Shown: positions 36,494-45,869 of the stretch, piece by piece | Position numbering within the stretch: the stretch's first letter is position 1 | Layout: each line of letters opens with the position of its first letter | DNA from: JALYXI01 sp963795835 | GTDB taxonomy: Bacteria; Acidobacteriota; Terriglobia; Bryobacterales; Bryobacteraceae | DNA length: 64,000 nt | Reading direction: 5' to 3' | NCBI GenBank assembly: GCA_963795835.1 | Contig: CAWCJC010000004.1 | Location: forward strand, 248,001 to 312,000 | Notes under the pieces: generated by a model | Told to the model about the DNA's origin: nothing | The model's input: only the letters and a program-made list of their open reading frames with translations | Database searches by the model: none | Made by a program: the position numbers and the translations under genes

Positions 36494-36763
36494 CTACCGG
36501 TCAAAGATTCCTGGTGGCTGGCTTGTAGCGGCAGGCGTGAGCAACCACCATTCGATTACTTTTGTCCCTGATCCCGAATAACTCTTTTTAGTGAGAGTTC
36601 TTCCGTTGATCTCGCAGGTTAGCGAGCTGCTGAGCGGTGTTCTTATCTTCAATCGCATCTGTGAAACGAATTTTTGGAGAAGCTTCCTCACGGAAATAGC
36701 TTCCTTTGATTCTGGGTGTTCGAAGACGCACCTGCGGAAAGCCGGTCTAAGCATGTTCTTCAT
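36494..36763 (-). CDS. Hypothetical basic protein following the XRE gene
   Basis: An 89-residue frame (MKNMLRPAFRRCVFEHPES, later SLTCEINGRTLTKKSYSGSG) starting four bases after the XRE regulator stop on the same strand, which suggests an operon. No family recognised and no strong ribosome site. A 75-residue frame on the opposite strand is the alternative. Confidence is low. Confidence 0.3.
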   Translation of the reverse strand: MKNMLRPAFRRCVFEHPESKEAISVRKLLQKFVSQMRLKIRTPLSSSLTCEINGRTLTKKSYSGSGTKVIEWWLLTPAATSQPPGIFDR

Positions 36764-36766
36764 TGG

Positions 36767-37014
36767 TCAGACCTGCGCCGAAGCTGACGAGCAACGCCAG
36801 TTCTTTACCAAGGCGTGAATGAAAAGCTCTCCAAGCTCCGGCAAGTTGCTTCTGTCTGCCAAACTCGCAGCTGCGCCAGCGCTCTGGCATCTGGCTTGCG
36901 ATCTTTCTCGTAATTCACTACCGCCCGAATTGAGAGCCCCAGTTCCGTTGCAAACCCTTGTTGACTGTAGCCCAGCGTGGCGCGCAACTGCTTTACAGCT
37001 TCGTTTATTTCCAT
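36767..37014 (-). pseudogene. XRE-family helix-turn-helix regulator, frame broken
   Basis: Small repressor-like protein of 82 residues. MEINEAVKQLRATLGYSQQ followed by FATELGLSIRAVVNYEKDR is a complete Cro/C1-type HTH, with the usual recognition helix and the basic residues after it. The C-terminal helix ASLADRSNLPELGELFIHAL is in another frame. One missing base at about 36864-36870 (CTGCGAG where CTGGCGAG is expected) separates the parts. It is divergent from the excisionase-like gene at 37090, the classical arrangement of a lysogeny or mobilisation switch. Confidence 0.75.
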
Positions 37015-37053
37015 AACCAGCACAATCATACTTTGGAAGAAGCACGCTTTACA

Positions 37054-37089
37054 AGCACGAGGTGCTATGGTACGGTGTGCTAGTACGGT
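37054..37089. promoter_or_regulatory. Repeat-rich operator region between XRE and excisionase-like genes
   Basis: The 75-base divergent gap contains the palindrome AGCAC-GAG-GTGCT (37054-37066). Two imperfect tandem copies, GTGCTATGGTACGGT (37062-37076) and GTGCTAGTACGGT (37077-37089), end exactly at the ATG of the rightward gene. Binding here by the XRE protein would block rightward translation or transcription. Confidence 0.5.
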
Positions 37090-37296
37090 ATGCCACTTAT
37101 GACAAAACAAGTCGAACAGCACCAATCAGCATTTGCCACCACCGCACAAGCGTCTACTTTCCTCGGGCTATCTAGGCCCACTATTCGCAAGCTGATCGAT
37201 CGAGGTCGGGTGCCTGCCTCAAAGTATGGAAAGGCGGTTCGCATCCCTTGGTCTTGGCTTCGATCTGAAGCGAATGGATCGGGTCGCCCTTGCTGA
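37090..37296 (+). CDS. Excisionase-family (HTH_17/MerR-like) DNA-binding protein
   Basis: Protein of 68 residues with one winged-helix excisionase fold: ATTAQASTFLGLSRPTIRK, then LIDRGRVPASKYGKAVR and the closing IPWSWLRSEA. Such proteins act as recombination directionality factors or as AlpA-like activators of integrase genes. It is divergent from the XRE repressor, and the operator-like repeats lie directly before its ATG. A likely target is the integrase or the iteron arrays at the island ends; that link is inference. Confidence 0.85.
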   Translation: MPLMTKQVEQHQSAFATTAQASTFLGLSRPTIRKLIDRGRVPASKYGKAVRIPWSWLRSEANGSGRPC

Positions 37297-37610
37297 AAAC
37301 CTCCTTGTGTTCATCCGCCCGCGCGGTGAACGCGGCTTCAACGGCGGAGCTTTGGCCAAACGAAGTTGAGGTTCGGGATTGCCACGGAAATTTGTGGAAG
37401 ATTATCCCGCAAGGAAAAGCTAAAGCCCTCGTAACCTCTGGAGTCGCAGAAATAGTTGGGGGTCGAGCAGTGAGATATGTTCGCTTGAACTGTTCCTTGA
37501 GCAGCGGAAGAAGCGACGCGAACCGAACGACTCAGAGAGTACGCAATGACGCGGGTACCATAATCGCGCCCAAGCTGATTCAGGAACATCGGCCACGCCA
37601 GAGCACCTAA
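37290..37610 (+). CDS. Hypothetical small protein
   Basis: A 106-residue frame beginning at a TTG that overlaps the excisionase stop. The middle (ELWPNEVEVRDCHGNLWKI, then GKAKALVTSGVAEIVGGRA and VRYVRL) looks like a real small domain of mobile elements; the last 35 residues are of poor composition. An opposite-strand frame (37338-37652) with a leader-like start is a competing reading. Transcription of this leading unit can end at the strong terminator at 37673. Confidence 0.45.
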   Translation: MLKTSLCSSARAVNAASTAELWPNEVEVRDCHGNLWKIIPQGKAKALVTSGVAEIVGGRAVRYVRLNCSLSSGRSDANRTTQRVRNDAGTIIAPKLIQEHRPRQST

Positions 37611-37672
37611 AGGAAGAGTAAACAGCAGAAGTAGCAGTACAAACTTAAGCAAGCATTTTTGTGTAATTGCAA

Positions 37673-37698
37673 GCCGCCCGATAAGGGCGGCTTTTTTG
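37673..37698 (+). terminator. Intrinsic terminator
   Basis: Stem GCCGCCC (37673-37679), loop GATAA, stem GGGCGGC (37685-37691) followed by TTTTTT. Textbook rho-independent terminator closing the rightward excisionase transcript. Confidence 0.9.
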
Positions 37699-37747
37699 TT
37701 GTTAGCCCGGCAAGAAGGAGCAGGAAAGTGGGAGTTTTCATTCCCAC

Positions 37748-38490
37748 CTAACCAAAGGAAGTCAACAGTTCACTGACAGCACGAAGTTTAAGAGTAACAT
37801 CGGACATTCGGCGACAGAGGAAGCACTCGCCATCGTTGCCGAAAAGGAACGGCGGCTCGGCATCGCTCAGGAAGCGTTCAAGAAAACAGCGAAAGATGTA
37901 AAGCGAAGCTGGACTGCGGCGAGCGCAGGCGGTAGATAGGCTCTGGGCCGCATCTATACGGCTATCAACCGAAAAGCGCGAGAGATCGGGCGCGACAAGA
38001 TCGCTGCTGAACGCGCCGCGGCAATGGATTGCAGACATGTGGAAGACTTTGCGGAAGGATAAGATGTTGCGACGGCTCTGTGTAGTCGCTCAAGTAGCAA
38101 TTGCGAGATAGAGCCTCGAAGGCTTGATGCTTCGTATTGAGCGATATTGTTGAGATGCGGTTACCAGCGGCCCGACGTAGCGCTAGCGCATTGCTGAAAT
38201 CGAAGTGAGCGAAAGCACTGGCATAACGTTTGTATACATCGAGTACGCTGACTATGCGGTGCGGCGGAGACTTGGCGCGACTTAGCCTTAGCCGTATCGG
38301 CGATTTTGAGGGCAGCAGGGTTGTTAATATCGACCAGCGTAATTAGCCGAGGATGGACGATACCTGCCACGCTGCGGCAGGCAAGCTCGCAAACATTTGA
38401 TCGAGAGCTGCTGACGAACGAGAAGCCGCGGCTCAACTGACACGCGAAACGATGGACCGTTGATTCAAGGGAAGAACGATAAACGCAAAA
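37748..38490 (+). other. Decayed coding-like stretch
   Basis: Plus-strand codons near 37760-37939 read TDSTKFKSNIGHSATEEALA, then IVAEKERRLGIAQEAFKKT and a stop, with no start codon. This looks like a fragment of an alpha-helical phage-type protein. The following 550 bases contain only short disconnected frames. I cannot define a gene. Confidence 0.3.
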
Positions 38491-38721
38491 GTGGACAATA
38501 TGGATAACGGAAGACAACGTTTGTTCTTAGCCAGAGAAGAGCGGCGAATACATCGAAGCAACGCCGATGCAAGCGAGAAGCTAGACAAACCGATGAACGT
38601 TCGCGCGCGGCAGTCTGATGAATGGGAAACGCTCAGCGAACTGGAACGATGGAAGATCATGCAATTTATGACTACCGAGATCAAGGGATTTTTAATGTCG
38701 CTTTCTTCGGGAGAGGAGTAA
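38491..38721 (+). CDS. Small hydrophilic hypothetical protein
   Basis: A 76-residue charged, helical protein (REERRIHRSNADASEKLDK, later SELERWKIMQFMTTEIKGF) starting at GTG 38491 or ATG 38500. It ends seven bases before the next start, with the Shine-Dalgarno GGAGAGGAG of the next gene in its last codons. No family recognised. Tight spacing supports a true two-gene unit. Confidence 0.5.
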   Translation: MDNMDNGRQRLFLAREERRIHRSNADASEKLDKPMNVRARQSDEWETLSELERWKIMQFMTTEIKGFLMSLSSGEE

Positions 38722-38727
38722 TTCTAC

Positions 38728-39088
38728 ATGACTACGATTTTGGACAATGGCCAAACTCGTACTTTTCCGGGAAGCAGCCTCACTTTTGATATTGCCCCAT
38801 ACCCGGGAGAGTTCAGCTTTGACCTGCACGTTACCAAGTTAAGCCCGAACGCGGTCGCTGTTTTTCAGCTTCAGGACTCGGCCGACAACTTTGTTTCAGA
38901 CATCCAGACCGTCAAAACGTTCTCGGTCAATGGTGAGATTCAAACCTTAGCGCCGTGGGCCGACAGCGTTCATAAATACCAGATGGAATCGATTCGCATG
39001 GGCGTTGCTGGGCGCACGGGGACGGTTCTATCTCTCAAGCGTGACGGCTGGGGCGAGTGTCGTTTATACAACCGTACTAGACACCTAA
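38728..39088 (+). pseudogene. Hypothetical island protein, frame broken near its end
   Basis: A protein of about 119 residues starting MTTILDNGQTRTFPGSSL, with a good Shine-Dalgarno. The first 108 residues are coherent beta-rich sequence (FDIAPYPGEFSFDLHVTKL; GRTGTVLSLKRDGWG). In the given frame the end becomes nonsense and runs across the terminator at 39147. Dropping one G of the GGGG at 39050-39053 gives the natural end ASVVYTTVLDT and a stop at 39088. No family recognised. Confidence 0.55.
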
Positions 39089-39146
39089 AAAAGTTTCAGC
39101 ACCGTTACGGGGTTCCTCCTTTCCCTGGGGCGCGGTTGCTGGAAGA

Positions 39147-39174
39147 GGGACCGCCTTGCTGCCAGGGCGGTCCC
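39147..39174 (+). terminator. Hairpin terminator after the 38.7-kb gene
   Basis: Stem GGGACCGCC pairs with GGCGGTCCC around a 10-base loop and is followed by ATTTTC. It lies 58 bases after the corrected stop of the preceding gene, which supports that correction. Confidence 0.6.
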
Positions 39175-39185
39175 ATTTTCTCACC

Positions 39186-39371
39186 ATGAATGACGACGAT
39201 AGTCTGCGTCTAGTGCAGGCCGCGATAGCTGCGCGCAATAGCTTGCGCGCCGTGATCCTTCCCGGCTTAAACAGGCTCGCTACGTGCGCCACGCATCCCG
39301 AAACGGTCGAACTAATCGCGGAGTTGAAGGACGCCTCGGTTAGCAGTGTGACCTGTTGCGCGCGGCAATGA
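39186..39371 (+). CDS. Small hypothetical protein
   Basis: A 61-residue frame MNDDDSLRLVQAAIAARNS, then LPGLNRLATCATHPETVEL. It is helical and plausible up to ELKDASVSS. After that another frame (DLLRAAMKNRTARARREA) may be the real continuation, so it could be frame-broken too. Function unknown. Confidence 0.35.
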   Translation: MNDDDSLRLVQAAIAARNSLRAVILPGLNRLATCATHPETVELIAELKDASVSSVTCCARQ

Positions 39372-39498
39372 AAAACAGAACGGCGCGGGCCAGACGGGAA
39401 GCAGATCTCCCGTGCTGGAGCAGGTAGCCAGCCTTCCAAGTTCCCCCGCTAGTCAACAACATCAACCGGAGCAAAAAAACCTTTACGGAAACCCTCAC

Positions 39499-41660
39499 AT
39501 GAAAACACTCACTCTCGCACTCTTTGCGACAACAATCTACGCGCAAACGCTTCAGATTTATACAACGATGCTGGGACTATGCGGCACTCTCGGTTATGCT
39601 GCGTACCATCAGATCGGGACGGGAACTTCAGCGGTTTTCCGCCTTAACGAATGCAAAGGTGACGGTACATGAACGAAGTGGCTACCAAGACCAGACGATA
39701 CCGCTTCTCTCAACGGGAACGGGTGCGCTGGGAATCACCACTTCAGGAGGGAATCTCGTATTTAACCATTGCCAGACCCACTAAGAGCGAATACGGATTA
39801 TGCGACACCGGCGAACATTACGGAGGCACAGGCTTCGGTGCAGGCAAATGTTTCGAAGATCGAACTTCTACGCCTGGGGTGACGGGCTAGGGCACGTTTC
39901 TGATGTGCTACTTTACTGGCACTCCAGAGAGTGCAGATTCGAGCGGACGGCAAATCGATAGGCAGGTTTTCTTTTCTATGTCCGAGGACGGCGTTGTATA
40001 GTCACTTCTCGATGGAAAGCTGCTTATTTCAGCAGGCGCTTCTTCTGAGTGGATGCAGGAAAAGAGCTGTAAACTCTGGTATCCATCTGATGCTCCAACG
40101 GGAATCCTGGTAGTTTCTGGAGATCAATATCACGATCAAAGTTTCTTTAACATTACATACACGAAAGATTTGGCAACTTATCTGACACCGGTACACGTGA
40201 ATCTATTCGGGGATACAACTCACGGAATCTATGCGCCGCATCTATTCTATTGATCCACTGAACAATACCATCCATGCTATTTTCGCGGCGGCTCCCGCCT
40301 CTTCTCACCGTGAATGGCAGTAGCTTCACTGGGGCTTTCGTTACATATGAAACGCACCCACCGTTCAAACAATGGCGGGACTTTTCAGGTTCATGGAGTA
40401 CGCCCATTGCGATCATGTTCAGTTCAGAGGGGGTAGGCAGTTATTTCGACGCTTCGATGATAGCTACTGGAACGAGTGCGCTTTACACTTACCACCTGTT
40501 TCAGCGCTCCGCAAGATGATCGACAACGCGGATTCGAAAAGCAACAGGAACATCCGTAACAGGACGTTTACATTTCTCTTTTCTAATGGTTCAAACCCAA
40601 ATCAATTTGGATTTCCTGACCCTGGAACCTCTGGTGGTTTTGAGGGTCCAATGGCGCTTCAAATCAATGCTACTACTACCGTCTTTACATGGATCAGGAG
40701 TTTGGTAACGGCTCTTATGCCTATGCTGACTGACCGACGGAATGACAACATTTGGTACAGTTCAGCGAATCATAGAGCTGCTTGGAACGGATTCTTATTA
40801 CATTAACGGACCTACACAGGTAACGGGGGGCGTTCATATTTCATCCGGCATGGGACAGTCAATCTAATTACTGACCAATATGGCAAAGAATTATTCTGAA
40901 CGCAAAAATGTACCGCATAGTATGAACCCTCAAGAGTTAACGGTGAACTCAGCTAATAGCCGGGAGCACAGCTCTCTTGTCAGGCGAGCAACGGCGGAAA
41001 AATGTGGGCCTTTGCTCAGTGAACGGAACGGATGACGCGCTTCAGGTGTGTGTTGCTAATGCGGCTAATGTTTACGCATGGATAAGTATACCTTTAAGCG
41101 GCGTATCTGGTGACCGATCGTAGGTTCAGTCGTTTCTTCCGGATCAAATACTTAATCGTGAATTCTAACGTCACTTGGTCCGAATGGATGGTTCTCATTG
41201 ATTGATGCATCGAACACAGCAACTAGTGCTGTTAATCCTCTGACTACTTCTGTTTTGGGATCGTGCTCTGGTTTTGGTGGATTCCGTCAATTTACATTGA
41301 CCTGGACTAATGGTGCGTCCCCCTATACAACAGATGGTGGAACCGGTGGATGGGAACGCATACTAGGCTGCGGAGCTTCCGGGGCAGGATTCCGCGTTTC
41401 TTACACAACAACAGATACGGCATCACACACGCTAACAGTGTTAGATGGTCAGTACAATTCACAGGTTGCGGCTAACTGCATCAATCGGGAGTGCAGTGTA
41501 CACCGACACATCACTAAGAAATTCCGCGCATAAGTCCGGGAATTACACAATCACGTTTAGGGCGTCGTCGATCGGATAGGTACTAAACTTCGATTTTGTT
41601 AAATCAGACTATAGTGGTGCTGGCGCGAACGTCGCATTGGGCGCTGCTGAGCTGAATTAA
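39499..41660 (+). pseudogene. Fragmented gene for a large secreted, beta-rich protein
   Basis: A leader (MKTLTLALFATTIYAQT) at 39499 is followed by protein-like segments scattered over all three plus-strand frames. These include VTVHERSGYQDQTIPLLST, KLWYPSDAPTGILVVSGDQ (about 40080), LLTVNGSSFTGAFVTYETH (about 40300), FLFSNGSNPNQFGFPDPG (about 40580), FRQFTLTWTNGASPYTTDG (about 41290), and the end YSGAGANVALGAAELN stopping at 41660. All lie in order on one strand, so one gene of about 720 codons with many indels is the simplest reading. Family unknown; it may be an adhesin or receptor-binding protein. Confidence 0.5.
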
Positions 41661-41715
41661 AAGCAGCGCGATTCTAGAGGGAACTTCGTACCAAAGAAAG
41701 CAGGCTACGGAAAGC

Positions 41716-42765
41716 TCAGAGTAAGAGCAGACTTACAGGCACAGACGTGCGGGCATAGGAAAATATCGATAGAAGTGGTTCGTGGAGAATGTACAACGCT
41801 AAACTGGACTCTCCGAGCAGACACCACTGGGGAGAGCGAAGAGGTAGCTGACAATGTTCCTCGACCGCTAGCCAGGCCAGGATGATAAGAGCGAAGGCTG
41901 GAATGAATATCCAGAAAAACAACAGGGATAACACTGGCGTTGCGAACGAAGCATGAATTGGCGCAAACCATACGACACTCAAGACGAAAAACAACTCAAA
42001 CGAAATTGCTACTGTGCATTTTAGGGAAGTGCAGTCCTCGCAGTTTTGAAGTCAAGCGCTAGGGCAATTCAGATAATAAACTCACCGATACAGAAGATGG
42101 GGACACGGTACACAAGCAGATCTTTTGCCACGTCCTTAGATACATCGTGTGGCATACATGGACGGCTCGCTCCACAAGATAAAGACCTCCGGCGAATAGA
42201 AAGCCTTCCGCAATGAAGGCACATAAAGCAACTCGCTAGATTGATCTTCTTTGTCGCGGGCACAAAGTCAGGATGACGGGAAACAATGCGTAGAAAAACG
42301 CCTCACACGAAATACTCCAAGACGGAGAATTGAACACATGAAATAGCTGAGCAGGAAACTAGTCTTGAAGAACTAAAGCATTAACAAACAAGCAACATAC
42401 TCGCGGCTGCTCCACCGATCACCGATGACGCTGATTGCGAAACTTCCAGAATTAGCTCCAAAAAATAGGTTGGGTAGATGCGCGTGAATCGCTTCCACAT
42501 GAAATGCTAAAGAATTCTTTTACCTGAATAGGTATAGGTAAGCACAAAGCTGCTTAACATGTAGAAAAATGTGACTGCGGGCGGAGCAAGGTTGGAACAG
42601 GAGCGAGCGCTGCCGCTGGAGCTCCAAAATGTTGAAACAGATGCCGAAGACAACGGCCAGCGCTGCGAAGAAGCGTGCGCTCGTCAATGATTTTAAGACA
42701 GGCCTTTCAGCTTCCGACTGGATGGCTGTTGCTTGGGAAGTGCAGCACGCGTTATTAACGATCAC
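41716..42765 (-). pseudogene. Acyltransferase-3 family membrane protein, decayed
   Basis: The minus strand contains the family N-terminus LKSLTSARFFAALAVVF near 42650. About 280 codons later comes the typical late block LLGESSLALYILHEPLLSI near 41800, with hydrophobic helices between (LLFFWIFIPAFALIILAW). Overall length (about 350 codons) fits OafA/YrhL-type O-acetyltransferases that modify cell-surface sugars. The parts are in different frames with several stops, so it is a pseudogene. Such acetyltransferases are frequent prophage and island cargo that change surface antigens. Confidence 0.6.
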
Positions 42766-42850
42766 GCTCTTCAGCAGTGTAACCTATTCACCCAATCCAG
42801 CTTCTAAGATTCCCCCGTCATGAAATTCATTTTTGCACTCTTCTAAAATT

Positions 42851-43306
42851 ATGGACACGTCTAAAAACGTCCCGAGAACGCGCGGCAAGCCGTTTCAGCC
42901 CGGAAACCGTATGGGCAGGGGCAGGCCTCAGGGCAGCCGCAATAAGGCTACAATACTGCTTCAAAAGCTCATGGATAACGAGGGCGAAGATATAACGCGC
43001 TCCGTGATTGAGCAAGCAATGGGCGGCAACGATACAGCGATGCGGCTTTGCATGGAACGGCTGCTTCCTCCGCGTAAAGATCGCGCTATCAAGCTCAAAC
43101 TTCCGTCAATCCTCACGGCTGCGGGCGTCGATGAAGCAATGAATGCCATTCTGCAGGGCGTTGCCAAAGGTGAGGTTACGCCGGCCGAAGCGGGGAGTTT
43201 AGCGGGTCTCTTGGAATCCCGGCGCAAGTCGATTGAAACAGCAGAAATTGAGGCGCGAATCAAAGCCATCGAGGAATCCTCAGGAGGAAAGCATCGTGAA
43301 TACTAA
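42851..43306 (+). CDS. DUF5681 domain phage-type protein
   Basis: Protein of about 151 residues. The N-terminal DUF5681 signature is clear: RGKPFQPGNRMGRGRPQGS followed by RNKATILLQKLMDNEGED. A helical region with GNDTAMRLCMERLLPPRKD and a coiled C-terminus follow. The family is common in prophages and may be a DNA-packaging accessory or small-terminase-adjacent protein, but its biochemical function is not established. I use ATG 42851 rather than 42833 because it directly precedes the conserved part. The next gene overlaps its end by 11 bases. Confidence 0.75.
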   Translation: MDTSKNVPRTRGKPFQPGNRMGRGRPQGSRNKATILLQKLMDNEGEDITRSVIEQAMGGNDTAMRLCMERLLPPRKDRAIKLKLPSILTAAGVDEAMNAILQGVAKGEVTPAEAGSLAGLLESRRKSIETAEIEARIKAIEESSGGKHREY

Positions 43307-43553
43307 GACCCGCTTAGACAAGCTCGAAGCGCGATTTTTACCTGCGTCCGTGGTCACTTACGCAAATGTTCGAGTAGATCCCGGGTTCTCGGGTCCAATC
43401 TATCTACACGAAAACGTGGGCGGGGCGCGGGCACGCTGGCAGGTATGGGAAACATTCCCGACATTGACGGGACTGACTAAGGAAGGCAACCCAAGCCGGG
43501 AAATGTTTTACGAGAGTCAGAAACGCAAGATTATGCCTCAACTCACGCGGTGA
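43296..43553 (+). CDS. Small phage-type hypothetical protein
   Basis: An 85-residue protein from GTG 43296, which has an excellent Shine-Dalgarno (AGGAGG) within the DUF5681 gene. Sequence begins NTKTRLDKLEARFLPASVV, a short coiled start often seen in small genes near DUF5681. No enzymatic motif. An upstream in-frame start would place it deep inside the neighbour, so GTG is preferred. Confidence 0.6.
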   Translation: MNTKTRLDKLEARFLPASVVTYANVRVDPGFSGPIYLHENVGGARARWQVWETFPTLTGLTKEGNPSREMFYESQKRKIMPQLTR

Positions 43554-43589
43554 GTTTTTAGCAGTAACCCCGTAGTACAAATCACACAG

Positions 43590-43620
43590 AAAAGGAAAAA
43601 GGCCCGGCGGGAACCGGGCC
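43590..43620 (-). terminator. Hairpin with T-tract on the minus strand
   Basis: GGCCCGG (43601-43607) pairs with CCGGGCC (43614-43620). On the minus strand it is followed by TTTTTCCTTTTC. No minus-strand gene is evident to its right, so its use is unclear. It may simply block read-through or be inactive. Confidence 0.35.
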
Positions 43621-43640
43621 TCAAAGGAACGCTGGAAGCT

Positions 43641-43862
43641 ATGCTGAGAATATCAGACCGCTCCACGTGTGTAAACACGTCTGAGCAACAAATTATGGAC
43701 GGTGACCGCGAATGGTTCAGCCGTCATCCACACTCATACCGAAGGATTAGACGCCCGAAGCCTGGTGAACGATGGCAAGCGGACATTGCGCCTTTTGTTT
43801 GCGTCCGTCAGTTGCCGAATGGGGTTTTAACCCGGCAACCGTTAATTGGTGGTGCCCAATGA
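43641..43862 (+). CDS. Small hypothetical protein preceding the primase
   Basis: A 73-residue frame; a second ATG at 43695 would give MDGDREWFSRHPHSYRRIR. The C-terminal part (PGERWQADIAPFVCVRQLP) looks like a genuine small basic protein. Its stop overlaps the primase ATG by four bases (ATGA), typical of a coupled replication operon. No family recognised. Confidence 0.55.
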   Translation: MLRISDRSTCVNTSEQQIMDGDREWFSRHPHSYRRIRRPKPGERWQADIAPFVCVRQLPNGVLTRQPLIGGAQ

Positions 43863-44455
43863 TCGCGGCTACCGCTGAAGAGATCCTGGAACGGGTGCGG
43901 GTTGTTGATATAGTTTCCGCCCTGGGCGGCGAAGTTCCCCGGCGCGGCAACAGAACCCGGTGCCTGATCCATCGCGGCGACAATCCCACATTCTCAATCA
44001 ACGAACAGAAGGGCTGCTGGTACTGTTTTGCGTGTAGCGAGGGCGGCGGGAAGGTTGCGCTGGTCCGCAGGGCGATGAATTGCGAACCCAAGGCCGCGCT
44101 CGAATGGATCGCCCATCTTGCGGGGCTGTCTCTCGCACAATGCAGCAGGGAAGAAAACCGGGCACGTGCCCTGGCACTCAATAATGCAGAAAACGAAGGC
44201 AGAGACCTAATTGACTGGCGGACAAGTTTGATTCAGTCATTGCGTGACCGGCGAGACTGCGTTCAAACCGTTTATTGGATGGGCTTACGGCTGGGCATGA
44301 GCCAACGTGACGAGGAGTGGCTATGGACGCGAATCTGCGATTACGACAAGAAAATCATCTGGCATGAAGAAACTTCGTGGGATGTGCTTGTGAGCATCTA
44401 CCGCGATTCGCTTGAACTTAGGCAACCGGCAATGAACTACAGGAGGGCAGCATGA
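43859..44455 (+). CDS. CHC2 zinc-finger primase-like protein
   Basis: Protein of 198 residues whose N-terminus is a DnaG-type CHC2 zinc-binding domain. Ligands are C and H in TRCLIHRGDNPTFS and two cysteines in GCWYCFACSEGG. EEILERVRVVDIVSALGGE precedes it, as in DnaG and phage primases. The RNA-polymerase (TOPRIM) part is absent, so it is a zinc-domain-only primase component or loading factor. ATG 43859 overlaps the previous stop and the next gene's ATG overlaps its own stop. This forms a three-gene replication operon with the DUF3987 gene. Confidence 0.85.
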   Translation: MIAATAEEILERVRVVDIVSALGGEVPRRGNRTRCLIHRGDNPTFSINEQKGCWYCFACSEGGGKVALVRRAMNCEPKAALEWIAHLAGLSLAQCSREENRARALALNNAENEGRDLIDWRTSLIQSLRDRRDCVQTVYWMGLRLGMSQRDEEWLWTRICDYDKKIIWHEETSWDVLVSIYRDSLELRQPAMNYRRAA

Positions 44456-45865
44456 GTTTCCCGAGAAGTATTGCCGAACGGGATGCGCAAGCGCTCAGGG
44501 CGGCCACCGCCGCATGTGCCAATCATCCTGCGCGTCCTGAAGGTTGAAAAACGATGGCCTGATCCGATTAGCCCGGATGGTTTGTACGGCTTGGCCGGTG
44601 AGATTGTCAACGTCATCGCGCCTCACACCGAAGCGGACCCGGCGGCGCTGTTGGGGCAATTCTTAGTTGCATTCGGCAACGCGGTAGGACGTGGGCCACA
44701 CTTCCGGGCTGGTGCCGATCGACACCACCTAAATTTGTTCGCGGTACTTGTGGGCGAGAGCTCGCGCGGGCGCAAAGGATCATCCTGGAGCCAGATAACT
44801 GAAATTCTCAAGCATGTTGACGAGGGCTGGTTTAATGACCGCGTAACTTCCGGACTTGCCAGTGGCGAAGGTCTAATCTGGGCCGTTCATGACCCGATAG
44901 AAAAACAGGAACCGATTCGCGGGAAAGACAAGATCGTTACCGGCTACCAAACCGTAATCGAAGATTGTGGAGTCGAAGATAAGCGGCTGATGGTGGTCGA
45001 ACCTGAATTTGCGAAGGTTCTGCAGGTATGCCAGCGGGATAGCAACATTCTTTCCGCGACGATCCGGCAAGCATGGGATAGCGGCTCACTCCGAAGCATG
45101 ACGAAGGGTTCACCGACGAAGGCGACCGGCGCGCACATCTCGGCTATCGGCCACATCACCCGCGACGAATTACTGAAGTGCCTCACCAGCACCGAAGCGG
45201 GCAACGGCTTCGCAAATCGCTTTCTCTGGATCGGCGTGAGACGGTCGAAGCTGCTGCCAGACGGCGGCGCGCTTCACACGGTCAACCTGCAACCCATTAT
45301 GAAGCGGCTTGCGGATGCGCTGCGATTTGCTAGAACGGCCGGAGAACTCACCCGAGACGACGATGCGCGGGATCTCTGGCACGATGTTTACGGCGCTCTC
45401 ACCGATGAACGCATGGGCTTGTTCGGGGCCGTCACTTCACGGGCTGAAGCTCAAACATTGCGGCTTTCCTGCTTATTTGCGGTTTTGGATCAATCCGGCA
45501 AAGTGTGTGAACGGCATCTTCGTGCCGCACTGGAAGTCTGGCGCTACTGCGAAGACTCCGCGCAATTCATCTTCGGCGAACAGATGGGGGACGCAACTGC
45601 CGACACGTTGCTCAATGCGCTTAAGGCGGCTCCCGGTGGCCTTTCTCGCCAAGAAATCAATGAAGGCGTGTTCGGTCGCAACAAATCGGCTGCTGAAATC
45701 ACCCGGGCTCTGAATCTGCTTTCTGAGAAGGGACTGGCCTACAAGAAACAGGAAAAACAAGAAAACAGCTTGGCCGGGCGACCGGCAGAGCGTTGGTTTC
45801 GTCTAGATAAAGTGCCCGGCGGCGGGCATAACGGCCTAATTCCCATGTGGCCGGGCTGCGATTAG
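44452..45865 (+). pseudogene. DUF3987 (YfjI-like) replication protein, frame broken at its start
   Basis: Protein of about 470 residues of the DUF3987 group found in phage and island replication modules, probably a helicase-like ATPase. A P-loop-like segment GESSRGRKGSSW, and the acidic stretches MVVEPEFAKVL and SAIGHITRDELLK, are characteristic. The C-terminus (LSRQEINEGVFGRNKSAAE) is a winged-helix-like end. ATG 44452 with Shine-Dalgarno GGAGGG overlaps the primase stop and reads SFPRSIAERDAQALRAAT. The body, from about KRWPDPISPDGLYGLAGE, is one frame over. Removing one base before 44545 joins them. The right iteron array begins five bases after its stop. Confidence 0.75.
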
Positions 45866-45869
45866 GCAA

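Noticed and set aside
37338..37652. Minus-strand 104-residue frame with a leader-like hydrophobic start
   Set aside because: It overlaps the plus-strand frame that follows the excisionase gene in tight succession, and its C-terminal part has poor composition; kept only as an alternative.
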